NCBI GenBank assembly: GCA_040219735.1
Contig: JAVJRX010000019.1
Length of the DNA stretch: 64,000 bases
Strand: one strand, 5' to 3'
Origin: Coleofasciculus sp040219735
GTDB taxonomy: Bacteria > Cyanobacteriota > Cyanobacteriia > Cyanobacteriales > Coleofasciculaceae
Both the position numbers and the translations under genes were made by a program. The notes under the pieces are model-generated. The model was given only the letters and a program-made list of their open reading frames with translations, had not been told where the DNA came from and made no database searches. Shown piece after piece: positions 26,201 to 33,697 of this stretch (the first letter of the stretch is position 1; each line of letters begins with the position of its first letter).

Positions 26201-27201
26201 GCTGTGTAAATATCACGACAAACTCGGAAAACTTCACCTTTGATAAAGTCACCGCCTTCAGTTTGCTGTAAATAGGTATCAATAATTTGAGGATTGGCAA
26301 AGGACTTAATACTACAATTACTAATATTTTGGCATAAATGTGGGTCTTGACATTGCTCTTGGACTAAGGATTTCCAGCCCCCAGCCACGGATTCAACCAC
26401 AAATTCACCACTCCAATCGGGATTAAACCGATAGATTGCCACCCGATCAACATTGAGTAAGTGTCGCGCTTCCTGGGTTGTGGTCTGGAATATAGTATTA
26501 ATATCGAGCGATCGCCGAATCTTATCGATAATAGCCGCAACTGCTTTTTCTCGTTCTACAGCTTGAGCCACAGCTTTCGTCAATAATTCCGACTGCATCC
26601 GCAATTGAGCCACAAACTCCGCTTGCTGCAACGCCACGCCTAAATGAATGGCAATTTGATGGACAAACTCTATTTCGTCACTGCGCCATTGGCGTGGGCG
26701 CGAACATTGGTGAATACACAGCAACCCCCAAAGCTGATTCCCCTTGAGTAACGGCACAACTAGGTTGGCTCGAACTTGAAAACGTGAGAGAATAGCAATG
26801 TGACAATCGGGTAAATTCAGGGCATAAATATCTTCAGCCGCCCAAATCCGCCCTTGCTGATAATGGGTAGCATGTCTTTCTCCAAAACAGTCATCCTCTA
26901 CTTTGGTGGCGATGGCTGATGTATAGGGTGATACAACATCTTCGGAGACAATTTCCCCACAGCGACAGTCAGACTCTGGATCAAAGCGAAACATCCCCAC
27001 CCGATCTGCATTCAGCAGTTGACGCACTTCTGTGGCGGTTGATTTAAAGATACTCTCCAAATCCAAAGATTCCCGAATTTTAGTCACCACCGCCAACAGC
27101 GCCTTCTGTTGGGCAACTTGAGTCGGTTCTGGCATTCTCATCGCTTCCAATTGCGCCACACGCGATCGCAGATAGGTTAATTCGGCTTCGTCATTTGTCA
27201 T
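23269..27201 (-). CDS. Multi-GAF hybrid histidine kinase with candidate cyanobacteriochrome domains
   Basis: Sensor kinase of 1310 residues: four GAF domains (~35-195, 225-400, 440-600, 630-790), HisKA with 'ANMSHELRTPLNAILGF' near 805, HATPase_c, a receiver (~1100-1215, 'MDMRMPVMDGYEA') and a short helical tail. GAF1 has DDCF at 103-106 and Cys133-His134, 28 residues apart. This is the spacing of the two bilin-binding cysteines in DXCF-type cyanobacteriochromes. GAF4 shows DTCL and CH at the same spacing. A ~62-residue insertion built from dispersed repeats interrupts the HATPase domain (see 24209-24392). It overlaps the downstream kinase gene by eight bases. Light sensing is inference from motifs. 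Confidence 0.92.
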   Translation of the reverse strand: MTNDEAELTYLRSRVAQLEAMRMPEPTQVAQQKALLAVVTKIRESLDLESIFKSTATEVRQLLNADRVGMFRFDPESDCRCGEIVSEDVVSPYTSAIATKVEDDCFGERHATHYQQGRIWAAEDIYALNLPDCHIAILSRFQVRANLVVPLLKGNQLWGLLCIHQCSRPRQWRSDEIEFVHQIAIHLGVALQQAEFVAQLRMQSELLTKAVAQAVEREKAVAAIIDKIRRSLDINTIFQTTTQEARHLLNVDRVAIYRFNPDWSGEFVVESVAGGWKSLVQEQCQDPHLCQNISNCSIKSFANPQIIDTYLQQTEGGDFIKGEVFRVCRDIYTAGFSDCYIQSLERYQVRAYTIIAIYKGKTLWGLLAAFQNSAPRSWQETDINFLVQIGAQLGVAIQQAELLGKAQRRSAELQTTLEAQLQQRADELAQEAERERALAQVIDKIRQTLDLDTIFQTAATEVRQLLDVERIAIYKFRENYFGDFIFESEAGDLPKLVGSAWEDPYLSEQKGGQLRDNEPCIADDIYRANLSDCHIEALVSFGIKSFAVVALFKGEKLWGLLSAFQHSQSRYWQEREVKLLMQVAAQLGVALQQSEYLELLQAQAVQQAKAAEQARALARVIESIRQTLDIDQIFSTTTQEVRQILNCDRVVVYRFNPDWSGDFVSESVALGWSPLVSSDLTTVWSDTCLQKTQGGRFRNHENVVVNDIYPIIYSTCHVKLLEVFHIKAYCLIPVFVGDKLWGLLGAYQNSSPRHWDAAEISLLTQVSNQLGVALQQAALMAQLKDAKEAADAANRAKSEFLANMSHELRTPLNAILGFAQVMTRDSTLTPTQQEYLGIIARSGEHLLTLLNDVLEMSKIEAGRITLNETSFDLYRLLKSLEEMLQLKAASKGLELIFNCDPDVPQYVRTDESKLRQVLINLLGNAIKFTGEGSVTLHVETCHGMSRHGMSRHGTSVNQCVGAGFTDNVTQETDNLTKPALLGERNINPQSPIPNPQSLITFEVEDTGPGIAPAELDTLFEAFIQTETGRKSQEGTGLGLPISQKFVQLMGGTIAVSSILSQGTTFQFTIKINPAQAADIEIQQSKRVISLAPNQPSYRILIADDKWESRVLLVNLIAPMGFEVQEAENGWQAVERWQSWEPHLIWMDMRMPVMDGYEATRRIRQSLQGQATVIIALTASVFDKQRSVVLSAGCDDFVSKPFREEVIFEKMAQHLGVRYLYAQAEPASVISPDTSPVTLQGTALQEALARMPTEWLAQLHKAALSAREKVMIQLIAQIPEEQLSLAQTLSQWVNTLSFDRIVDLTHALIHE
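24209..24392 (-). repeat. Cluster of dispersed repeats inside the kinase HATPase domain
   Basis: Three kinds of repeat lie in frame: GGGGATTGG tandem units (24209-24241), a full GGGCGGGTTT...AAACCCGCCC repeat (24261-24324) and a GTAGAGACGT-type palindrome whose centre, CCATGGCGAGACATA, is repeated (24334-24390). Together they encode ~62 extra residues (937-998), including CVGAGFTDNVTQETDNL. Intact kinase sequence resumes on both sides: 'SVTLHVE' before and 'ITFEVEDTGPGIAP' after. Confidence 0.92.
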
Positions 27202-27272
27202 TTGTAAGGGTTTGAGGAATATTTACAGAATTTAATCATGCAACCCGCCCCGACTTTTTGAAAAACACCTTT

Positions 27273-28043
27273 TTATCCAAATTTACCTTGTTCTTTAAGT
27301 GCTTGTCGAATTCTTAACTGAGCATCCCGATCATTAGGATAACGGCTAATTGCCTCTCGCCAGACGCTGAGTGCTTCATCCAATTGACCCTGTTGCCTCA
27401 ATGCATCCCCTAAATACCAATACGCTTGAGGCTTTTTAATATTAAGGCGAATAGCTTCGCGATATTCACCTATAGCAGCTTCCCAGTTTTCTTGAATCAT
27501 CCAGCTATTGGCTAGGTTCAAATGTAATATAGGCTTTTCAGGATGCTGCTGGCTCAACGTCTGATACGACTCAATTAGAATTTCCAGTCGATTAACTTTT
27601 GCTAGCATTAAACCGACACTAAAAGGAATGTCTGTATTCTTAGGATGGCGCTGGAGCAACTCCTGAACAACATGCATGGCTTCATCCGGTTTTCTTTGTT
27701 CAATTAGCGCTTGAGCTAACTTAATATACCCATCCACAGTTTTCGGCGATCGCGCGATTAGATCCCGGAATACAGCTACCGCTTCATCCCATTTATTTTG
27801 TGCCAGGAGTGTATTACCGAGCAGTAAGCGCACCATGTCGTTACTGCGTTGTTTCTGGATAACTTGACGAAACACCGTTTCCGCTTCTGGGTAATCCTTT
27901 TGCTGGTAAAAGGCGATACCCTTTTGGAACAGCGACGCGATCGCAATTGTCTTACCAATCAAAAAAATAACAGTGAATAAACCGACACTGACGACTATAG
28001 CCGCTATCCAACTTGAATTCTGAACAATTCCCATCGGGTACAT
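27273..28043 (-). CDS. TPR protein with N-terminal membrane anchor
   Basis: Protein of 256 residues. One transmembrane helix (~13-33) is followed by about five or six tetratricopeptide repeats (for example 'FYQQKDYPEAETVFRQVI' and 'AQALIEQRKPDEAMHVV'). TPR arrays mediate protein-protein contacts; no enzymatic domain is present. It lies downstream of hpt on the same strand with a 44-bp gap, so the two may be co-transcribed. The partner is unknown. Confidence 0.85.
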   Translation of the reverse strand: MYPMGIVQNSSWIAAIVVSVGLFTVIFLIGKTIAIASLFQKGIAFYQQKDYPEAETVFRQVIQKQRSNDMVRLLLGNTLLAQNKWDEAVAVFRDLIARSPKTVDGYIKLAQALIEQRKPDEAMHVVQELLQRHPKNTDIPFSVGLMLAKVNRLEILIESYQTLSQQHPEKPILHLNLANSWMIQENWEAAIGEYREAIRLNIKKPQAYWYLGDALRQQGQLDEALSVWREAISRYPNDRDAQLRIRQALKEQGKFG

Positions 28044-28087
28044 TTCTCAAACACAGATTACACAGATTGTAATCAGCAATCAGTGTT

Positions 28088-29056
28088 TCAGGCTAACAAA
28101 AAAGCGGCGGGAAACATCAGATATTCTAAAAAGAAGAGTTTCCAGATAAATTGATAAAAACTCGCGATCGCGAGTTTATCCTGCAAATCTACATCCTGAC
28201 TACGCCACCAGACGAGAAGTAACGCCGCCAGGTGTGTTATCCCCAAAATAACCGGGTTAACCACGTCAAACAGTAGCACTCCACCGAGAATCATACCCAA
28301 ATAGCAGAGGGTGATAATCCATCGGGTGATATTAAACACCGCTGGCTTACCCAGTCGAATCGTGAACGTGGTGATATTATATAGCTTGTCTCCATCAATA
28401 TCCGGGACATCTTTGAAAATCGCGATCGCAACGGTAAACACCAAAACAAATAACGTCAGTCCCCACACCGCAGGCGTTGGTGTCATCGCTTCACCTTGTT
28501 GCCACACCCAGCTAAAATGCAAGAATAGTCCTAAATTGACCACAGCACCCCGCACCGAGAAGATACAAAGTGCAGCCCAAAAGGGAAACCGCTTCAACCG
28601 GATGGGTGGTAAGGAATACGCCGTACCAATGGCTAAACTGACGCTAACCATGAGAAATAACCACCCGCCAAGTAACCCGCCTAACAGCAGCGCAAAGAGT
28701 CCAGTTACGGCAATAATCAGCTTAGCTTGTCCTCTGGAAAACTCCCCCGCTGCGATGGGAAGATGAGGTTTATTAATTTGGTCAATCTCCACATCTTCGA
28801 GTTGATTGAGTCCCACGATGTAGATATTACCGCAGCAGCAGGATATCCAGGTACCCAAGAGTTGAGCTAAATTGGAGGGTGCGATCGCACCGTCGGTAAT
28901 CGCTAAGGCAATGACATATAATGCCAATACACTTAGAGTAGTACCGATGATCGTGTGAGGACGCGAAAACTTCCACAAGGCATAAAACCAGTCTGCGGGT
29001 TGCTTAAGCGGGTTGAGAGGGGAAGAGGTCAAGGTTGATGGAGAAATTTGGCTCAT
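28088..29056 (-). CDS. hpt: Homogentisate phytyltransferase
   Basis: Membrane prenyltransferase of the UbiA superfamily, 322 residues, joining homogentisate to phytyl diphosphate in tocopherol synthesis. It matches the cyanobacterial Hpt pattern closely: 'FSRPHTIIGTTLSVLA' at the start, the first Asp motif in 'NQLEDVEIDQINKPHLPIA', the second in 'KDVPDIDGDKLYNI', and the ending 'ASFYQFIWKLFFLEYL'. Eight or nine transmembrane helices are apparent. A TPR gene follows on the same strand; no other tocopherol genes are nearby. Confidence 0.95.
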   Translation of the reverse strand: MSQISPSTLTSSPLNPLKQPADWFYALWKFSRPHTIIGTTLSVLALYVIALAITDGAIAPSNLAQLLGTWISCCCGNIYIVGLNQLEDVEIDQINKPHLPIAAGEFSRGQAKLIIAVTGLFALLLGGLLGGWLFLMVSVSLAIGTAYSLPPIRLKRFPFWAALCIFSVRGAVVNLGLFLHFSWVWQQGEAMTPTPAVWGLTLFVLVFTVAIAIFKDVPDIDGDKLYNITTFTIRLGKPAVFNITRWIITLCYLGMILGGVLLFDVVNPVILGITHLAALLLVWWRSQDVDLQDKLAIASFYQFIWKLFFLEYLMFPAAFLLA

Positions 29057-29211
29057 TCTGGAGTGTAATAGGCTTTCCCGTTCGATTTTACTCTCTTCGC
29101 TGGCTTCGTTCTATATTTTTTGTGCGATCGCGTCTTTTATCCAGCTTGTTTATATTTATTAGTATTATTAGCAACTAAGCTGGCACTTCTACCCTTCTAC
29201 CCAAGGCAAGT

Positions 29212-29889
29212 ATGGCACGAGGCGATCTAATTTACGCTTATCGAGAATTTCTCAACCTGCAAGGCGTCTACAAACATTATGGAATTGACTGCGGCGACGG
29301 TACGGTTATCCATTATCGCAAACCCAGTGAAACCATTGAACGTACTTCTTTACCTACATTTGCTAGAGGTGGAAAAATCTATGTAAAACAGTATCCCACT
29401 CATTTTATTCCTGATGTAGTTGTTCGCCGCGCTGAGAGTCGTTTAGGTGAACGGAAGTATAATCTGCTATACAACAACTGCGAACACTTTGCCATCTGGT
29501 GTAAAACTGGCGTGAGTAAAAGTCCGCAAATTCAAAATTTTATTCCCATTATTACTCAGATGAATACTGAGAACTTATACGAACCGATTAAACGAGCGCT
29601 GGAAGAGAAAGATCCTGACAAAGCTACTCGGTTATTGACTCAAGCGTTAGCTGAAATTAAAGGAGTTTGGAATACTCTGCAACCGCAGTACAACCAAGAT
29701 GTTCGTGAGATAAGCGCTTGGCAGAAAGTCGCCATTCAAGCACTGAAACAAAACCGGGAAGACTTAGCGCGGGCGGCAATTATCCGGAAAAAAGACTATG
29801 AGAAACGGGCGCAGGAGAATAAAGAGAAGTTAGATCAGCTTGCTCAGATGACGGAAACACTGATCCGTAATCGGCTGAATGTGAAATAG
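29212..29889 (+). CDS. LRAT/NlpC-P60-like domain protein with coiled-coil tail
   Basis: Protein of 225 residues. Residues 1-110 form a lecithin-retinol-acyltransferase-like domain: 'VYKHYGIDCGDGTVIHY' with His22 (and His34), and 'LLYNNCEHFAIWC' with Cys90, the likely catalytic Cys. Residues ~125-225 are charged and helical and probably form a coiled coil. Such permuted NlpC/P60 proteins act as acyltransferases or thiol hydrolases in other organisms; the substrate here is unknown. It is a single gene between divergent neighbours, with no signal peptide, so probably cytoplasmic or membrane-peripheral. Confidence 0.85.
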   Translation: MARGDLIYAYREFLNLQGVYKHYGIDCGDGTVIHYRKPSETIERTSLPTFARGGKIYVKQYPTHFIPDVVVRRAESRLGERKYNLLYNNCEHFAIWCKTGVSKSPQIQNFIPIITQMNTENLYEPIKRALEEKDPDKATRLLTQALAEIKGVWNTLQPQYNQDVREISAWQKVAIQALKQNREDLARAAIIRKKDYEKRAQENKEKLDQLAQMTETLIRNRLNVK

Positions 29890-29965
29890 ATTTTGTCTTA
29901 AGTTTACAAAGAGCTATCAACTAAGACTATGACACCCATTGAATTGGAAATACGATAGAACAGGT

Positions 29966-30655
29966 TTAGCGACGAGACGATAGCGCCATCACAATCCGCA
30001 GCAAATACCAGAATAGTAATGCGACTGACGCAAATAATTCTAGTGAAGCCGCAACATAGTGATGGGGTGAGTAATGATGCATCACCTTAGAGGTATCGTA
30101 GAGAATCGCGGCGGAAGCAAAAGCAACCATAACCACGGAAAAGAATAAGCCCAAGGTGAAACCAAAAATCACGCTACAGATGATTAGTCCCAAGGCTACT
30201 AATCCGCCAACTTTTAAGATACCACCCAGAAAAGTAAAGTCTTTGCCTGTGGTAAAAGCAACGGCGGTTAAACCAGCAAACATGAGAAGGGTGAGTATTC
30301 CCGCCGTTGGGATAACAGTGGGATCTGAGAAATAAGCCGCAATGTACAGAATCGGGGCAAAAATTAGGGCTTCCGCAACAACGTAAATCCCCAGTCCAGC
30401 ATACTGAGTTTTGACCGAATCCGCCTTAGCAGCTAACTCCCTGGAGAACCAACCGAGTACCGCAAAACCTGCCAGAATCGCTAGCCAGCTAAACCGACTT
30501 GCCGTGACAAACTGGGTTAATACGGCGGCTATGCCAGTTTGAAAGAGTATAAACTCTAAAGCAATAAACGCTCCCACCGCCCCAGCCAGATGCATGTAGG
30601 TTTTCTGAATAAATTGAGCGCGTTCACTGGGGGGTGCTTGTGCAACTGTAACCAT
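29966..30655 (-). CDS. Bax inhibitor-1 / YccA family membrane protein
   Basis: Integral membrane protein of 229 residues with seven predicted helices and the family ending 'LLFWYLLRIVMALSSRR'. The frame is open to 30694, but GGAGG six bases upstream of the ATG at 30655 fixes the start there (MVTVAQAPP). Family members act as pH-sensitive calcium leak channels in some bacteria; the function in cyanobacteria is not established. No partner gene is evident. Confidence 0.9.
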   Translation of the reverse strand: MVTVAQAPPSERAQFIQKTYMHLAGAVGAFIALEFILFQTGIAAVLTQFVTASRFSWLAILAGFAVLGWFSRELAAKADSVKTQYAGLGIYVVAEALIFAPILYIAAYFSDPTVIPTAGILTLLMFAGLTAVAFTTGKDFTFLGGILKVGGLVALGLIICSVIFGFTLGLFFSVVMVAFASAAILYDTSKVMHHYSPHHYVAASLELFASVALLFWYLLRIVMALSSRR

Positions 30656-30837
30656 AGATTTCCTCCTTACTTGGGTAAGTTCTCTTGGTCTCAAAGCTGA
30701 TTTATAAATACTATTCTAGTACTTGAAAAAATCAGTTTTGCATATCCCCTGAGCTCGGTGAGTCTATAGACATCCTCTCCTAGGATAAATAACTCGTGTA
30801 GGGGCGAACTGCTTGCATTAATTAACAACTCCAGAAA

Positions 30838-30900
30838 CAGGGCGGGTTTATATAAGTTACCAGTTTTTGAAGGCATGTTATCGGTAAAACCCGCCCCTAC
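30838..30900. repeat. GGGCGGGTTT...AAACCCGCCC inverted repeat
   Basis: Complete ~63-bp copy between the Bax-inhibitor gene and the next gene, starting CAGGGCGGGTTTA and ending AAAACCCGCCCCTAC. A frame read across it on the minus strand (SSVGAGFTDN...) is open but is judged spurious, because it is the repeat's own reading frame. Confidence 0.9.
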
Positions 30901-30929
30901 AGATGATCGAGTCGCCCTTTCCTCAACGT

Positions 30930-31523
30930 TTACGCGATCGCACTCGATAGTTCTTGCCAGCGCTGATGCCACAATTGCTGCATCTTTTGTATTATCTCAG
31001 GTAAATCCCGAAAGTCCTGACTTTGTTGATTAATTTCCGAGGCTAATCCTTGGAGTCGGCTAAAATCTCGGCAACAGTACAGTACTCGTTCCCAAGCCCC
31101 ATACCAATCCCTTCCGGCTTCCTGATGGGCGCGAATGGGTTTCAGGCGTTCTTCCTCGTTTCTCAGGTATTCAGCTTGTTTTGCCCAAGCCTGACGCCAC
31201 GGTTGCACCGCTTCCGGTTGGTCATGCTGATCATACCAGTCGCGTTCCCTACGGAAGATTTCGCCTAATTCATCAAGCTGGGAACGAGAGGTACAGCGCC
31301 CAATCGCTGCCAATCCTGCGTCAATCCAAAGGGGCAAGTTGCGATAACTGACAAAGATGGCACGGGATTCAACTAGCTTAACCCAGATTTGGTGGTGCCA
31401 GCATTCGACGCGATCGATTTGCTGAAGGGGAATGTTAAGAAATGTAGCGACTTGGTGGCGTATTTCGTCCAGAGAAAATTGGCGAGGATCAACAATTCCA
31501 GCGGTGATTAAGTTCTCAGACAT
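30930..31523 (-). CDS. Conserved hypothetical protein
   Basis: Protein of 197 residues, soluble, rich in Trp, Gln and Arg, with a probable helical C-terminal half (residues ~95-197). No family is recognised and no signal peptide or membrane segment is present. The start codon at 31523 is used. Upstream lies a 500-bp gap with a candidate structured RNA. Confidence 0.7.
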   Translation of the reverse strand: MSENLITAGIVDPRQFSLDEIRHQVATFLNIPLQQIDRVECWHHQIWVKLVESRAIFVSYRNLPLWIDAGLAAIGRCTSRSQLDELGEIFRRERDWYDQHDQPEAVQPWRQAWAKQAEYLRNEEERLKPIRAHQEAGRDWYGAWERVLYCCRDFSRLQGLASEINQQSQDFRDLPEIIQKMQQLWHQRWQELSSAIA

Positions 31524-31660
31524 GGTGAATCACTCCTGATTTGGGTATGAGCGGTAGCGTTGGCTTGATTTAGGAAGGTTGATGTTGGATTTGTGGCGAT
31601 ATCGGCTGTTTTGCCAGGAAAACGCTCAAATCCTCAACCCTAAATCAATTGACCCAAAGT

Positions 31661-31800
31661 CTTAGCCACCCCGTATAAGTTGCCTTAAGAAGTCGGAGTG
31701 GCTAGAGGAGTGTTAATATTTCTTCTAGCTTCCAGACTGGCTCCTGCAGTTTGGGGGTTAGCTGCTCAGAGCTGCGCGAACAGCTTTGAGTGGCGCTAAG
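31661..31800. ncRNA. Candidate structured RNA, strand uncertain
   Basis: The segment is bounded by CTTAGCC and GGCGCTAAG, which can close a long helix. Inside, TAGCCACCCCG (31663-31673) pairs with CGGAGTGGCTA (31694-31704) with one mismatch. Alternatively GCTAGAGGA (31701-31709) pairs with TCTTCTAGC (31721-31729), so two folds compete. No RNase P, tmRNA or SRP signature was seen. It could be a small RNA, or the leader of the minus-strand gene at 31523. The rest of the 31524-32021 gap shows nothing definite. Confidence 0.35.
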
Positions 31801-32021
31801 AGTTTTAAGTTTAATTTGGATTATCTTAGCAGATTGAGGGATTTCTGATCCGGAGTCAAGGCTTTGTTACAAAACTTTATTGGTGGGCATGGCTGAAGCT
31901 ACGTTGAGGTAGTCGTTGGGAATGTGATTCAGGAATGCCTACCCGACAACTACAATTGGAGAATGTTGAGATTAAATTTTGCAAGGAAGCGTCAAAATGG
32001 AAGACAAACAAGACAATTATA

Positions 32022-32618
32022 TCAGCTATTACTGGCAATGCTCATCGCTGCTTGAGCGGCTAACTTGTGAGTGGCTTGATGGCACCCAAGTAACACTAGA
32101 TTAAATCTTTCGGTTTGTATGTCTTGTAGAGATAGGATTTGACAGGGTTGCAATTGTAAGTAAAGATCGGCTAATTCTCGTAAGGGAGACTTTTCCATCT
32201 CTTTAGTGTAACGTTTGGCATTTTTGAGTCCTAGCTCGATGACTAAAAGCTGGGTGGGAAGAGTGCTAACGGTGTAGTGATCACTAATTAAATGAATTCG
32301 TTTTTGTCCAGCCACTGATGCGACGAGTTCTAAACCTTTGATGGCGGCTAAAATTTCAGCATCGGTTGAATTACTACAATTTTCCAGCGGATAGCTATAG
32401 TGTTGCCAATCAATGGAAAAATTTGCCTCAGATTGTTCCTCCGGTTGAGAGAGGCGTTTCAGGATAACCACTCCAGCCCCAGCACTATTGTGTGACTGTA
32501 GATAACTCCCATCTACAACCACCCAAATTTCCGGTTCAAATAATGCAAGTAATTTGATGCCTGTTCGTTCTTGAGGAGTGACAAATTGTTCCTCCGCTTT
32601 TAATTCCTCAGTATTCAT
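32022..32618 (-). CDS. RNase H-fold protein
   Basis: Protein of 198 residues with an RNase HI-like pattern: first Asp in 'IWVVVDGSYL' (near 34), 'SAGAGVVIL', an acidic residue in 'STDAEILAAIKGLEL', and Asp in 'IHLISDHYTVSTL'. The terminal motif is 'GCHQATHKLAAQA', where RNase HI would have His-x4-N-x3-D, so the last carboxylate is not obvious. It could cleave RNA in hybrids or be a non-catalytic relative. It stands alone between the candidate RNA and repeat-rich DNA upstream. Confidence 0.65.
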   Translation of the reverse strand: MNTEELKAEEQFVTPQERTGIKLLALFEPEIWVVVDGSYLQSHNSAGAGVVILKRLSQPEEQSEANFSIDWQHYSYPLENCSNSTDAEILAAIKGLELVASVAGQKRIHLISDHYTVSTLPTQLLVIELGLKNAKRYTKEMEKSPLRELADLYLQLQPCQILSLQDIQTERFNLVLLGCHQATHKLAAQAAMSIASNS

Positions 32619-32639
32619 GAATGGTTATTTAGTCAGTTT

Positions 32640-32900
32640 TAGCCTCGTCGGTTGGGTTGGTAAACGTAGGCGCAGACTTCTCGCACTCCGGAGGAGAACC
32701 CGAAGGGTAGATTAACCTAACACCTAACTCAGTAATCTTTGTTGGGTTTCACTTCGTTCAATCCAACCTACCTTTATCAATACTACAAACCTGTGTTACG
32801 TCACGACAATTGAAAAAGGGCTGGTTTTGAAGCAACGTTATTATCAATAGCGTAATGAAAGTCCATAAACCCGCCCCTACAGGGGTAAACAATTAGGAAA
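32640..32900. repeat. Repeat-rich intergenic stretch
   Basis: It holds a GTTGGGTTTCACTTCGTTCA repeat (32742-32770; relatives at 48205 and 54021), a CGCACTCCGGAGGAGAACC segment, and a partial GGGCGGGTTT-family copy ending AAACCCGCCCCTAC (32867-32880). No gene is seen. Confidence 0.7.
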
Positions 32901-32902
32901 AA

Positions 32903-33610
32903 TTAATCCCGCCACAAGGCAATTCCGCCTAATAATCCGTTGATATTGGGGACAATTTTTACATTCGGTGGTAACTCGAAGGTGATTTTTTTCGCTTCTC
33001 CGCCACCAATATAAAGATAGTCGTAGTTAAATAAATGTTCTAGGGTTGCGATCGCGCGTTGTAAACGATTGTTCCATTTCTTCTCTCCCTTCTTCTCTAA
33101 CGCCGCCCGCCCTAACTGTTCTTCGTAGGTGTCTCCCTTGCGAAAGGGGTGATGCGCCATTTCTAAATTGGGGACGAGTTTACCATCCACAAATAAGGCT
33201 GAACCAAATCCTGTCCCTAGGGTAATCATTAGTTCCACCCCTTTACCCTGAACCGTGGCTAATCCCTGCATATCTGCATCGTTAGCCACACGCACCGGCT
33301 TTTTCAAGGTTTGAGAAAGGGTAGTCGCCAGATCAAATCCTTGCCAAGCTGGATCTAAATTCACCGCCGTTTTCACGACTCCAGCCATAACCACGCCAGG
33401 AAAGCCCACAGATACGCGATCGCATTCCCCTTGGGCGGCGGCTAATTGTGCGATCGCATCAATGACAGCATCCGGCGTCGCGGGTTGCGGTGTGGTGACT
33501 CGATGGCGTTCAGTGATCGGATTTCCCGCCGGATCTAAAACGATCACCTTAATCCCACTTCCACCAATATCCACGCTAAGAGTGCGGCTGGATTCCTCTG
33601 CTTTCGCCAT
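32903..33610 (-). CDS. ppgK: Polyphosphate glucokinase (ROK family)
   Basis: Cytoplasmic kinase of about 235 residues that phosphorylates glucose, probably with polyphosphate as donor. The ROK N-terminus 'LSVDIGGSGIKVIVLD' is followed by 'SVGFPGVV', 'VANDADMQGLATVQG', 'MITLGTGFGSALFVDG' and the family ending 'YDYLYIGGGEAKKI'. Lack of an ROK zinc-finger cluster and the 'AHHPF' segment fit PpgK-type enzymes. The frame is open to 33676; the start at 33610 (MAKAEES) is preferred because homology begins there and GGAGG lies upstream. The palindrome at 33662-33689 separates it from the S1 gene. Confidence 0.85.
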   Translation of the reverse strand: MAKAEESSRTLSVDIGGSGIKVIVLDPAGNPITERHRVTTPQPATPDAVIDAIAQLAAAQGECDRVSVGFPGVVMAGVVKTAVNLDPAWQGFDLATTLSQTLKKPVRVANDADMQGLATVQGKGVELMITLGTGFGSALFVDGKLVPNLEMAHHPFRKGDTYEEQLGRAALEKKGEKKWNNRLQRAIATLEHLFNYDYLYIGGGEAKKITFELPPNVKIVPNINGLLGGIALWRD

Positions 33611-33661
33611 CGGATTTTGATCCTCCTGTTTCAGATAAAAAAATAGGAAACGGCTAAATAT

Positions 33662-33689
33662 GTAGAGACGTTGCATGCAACGTCTCTAC
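33662..33689. repeat. GTAGAGACGT palindromic repeat
   Basis: Perfect palindrome with 14-base arms, from GTAGAGACGTTGCA to TGCAACGTCTCTAC. It lies between the S1 gene stop and the ppgK start, on a shared transcript if these are co-transcribed. Confidence 0.9.
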
Positions 33690-33697
33690 ATGCATGA

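Noticed and set aside
30691..30972. Open frame of 93 codons on the minus strand
   Set aside because: Its middle is the GGGCGGGTTT repeat's own open reading frame (SSVGAGFTDN). The rest has no similarity and it overlaps the neighbouring genes.
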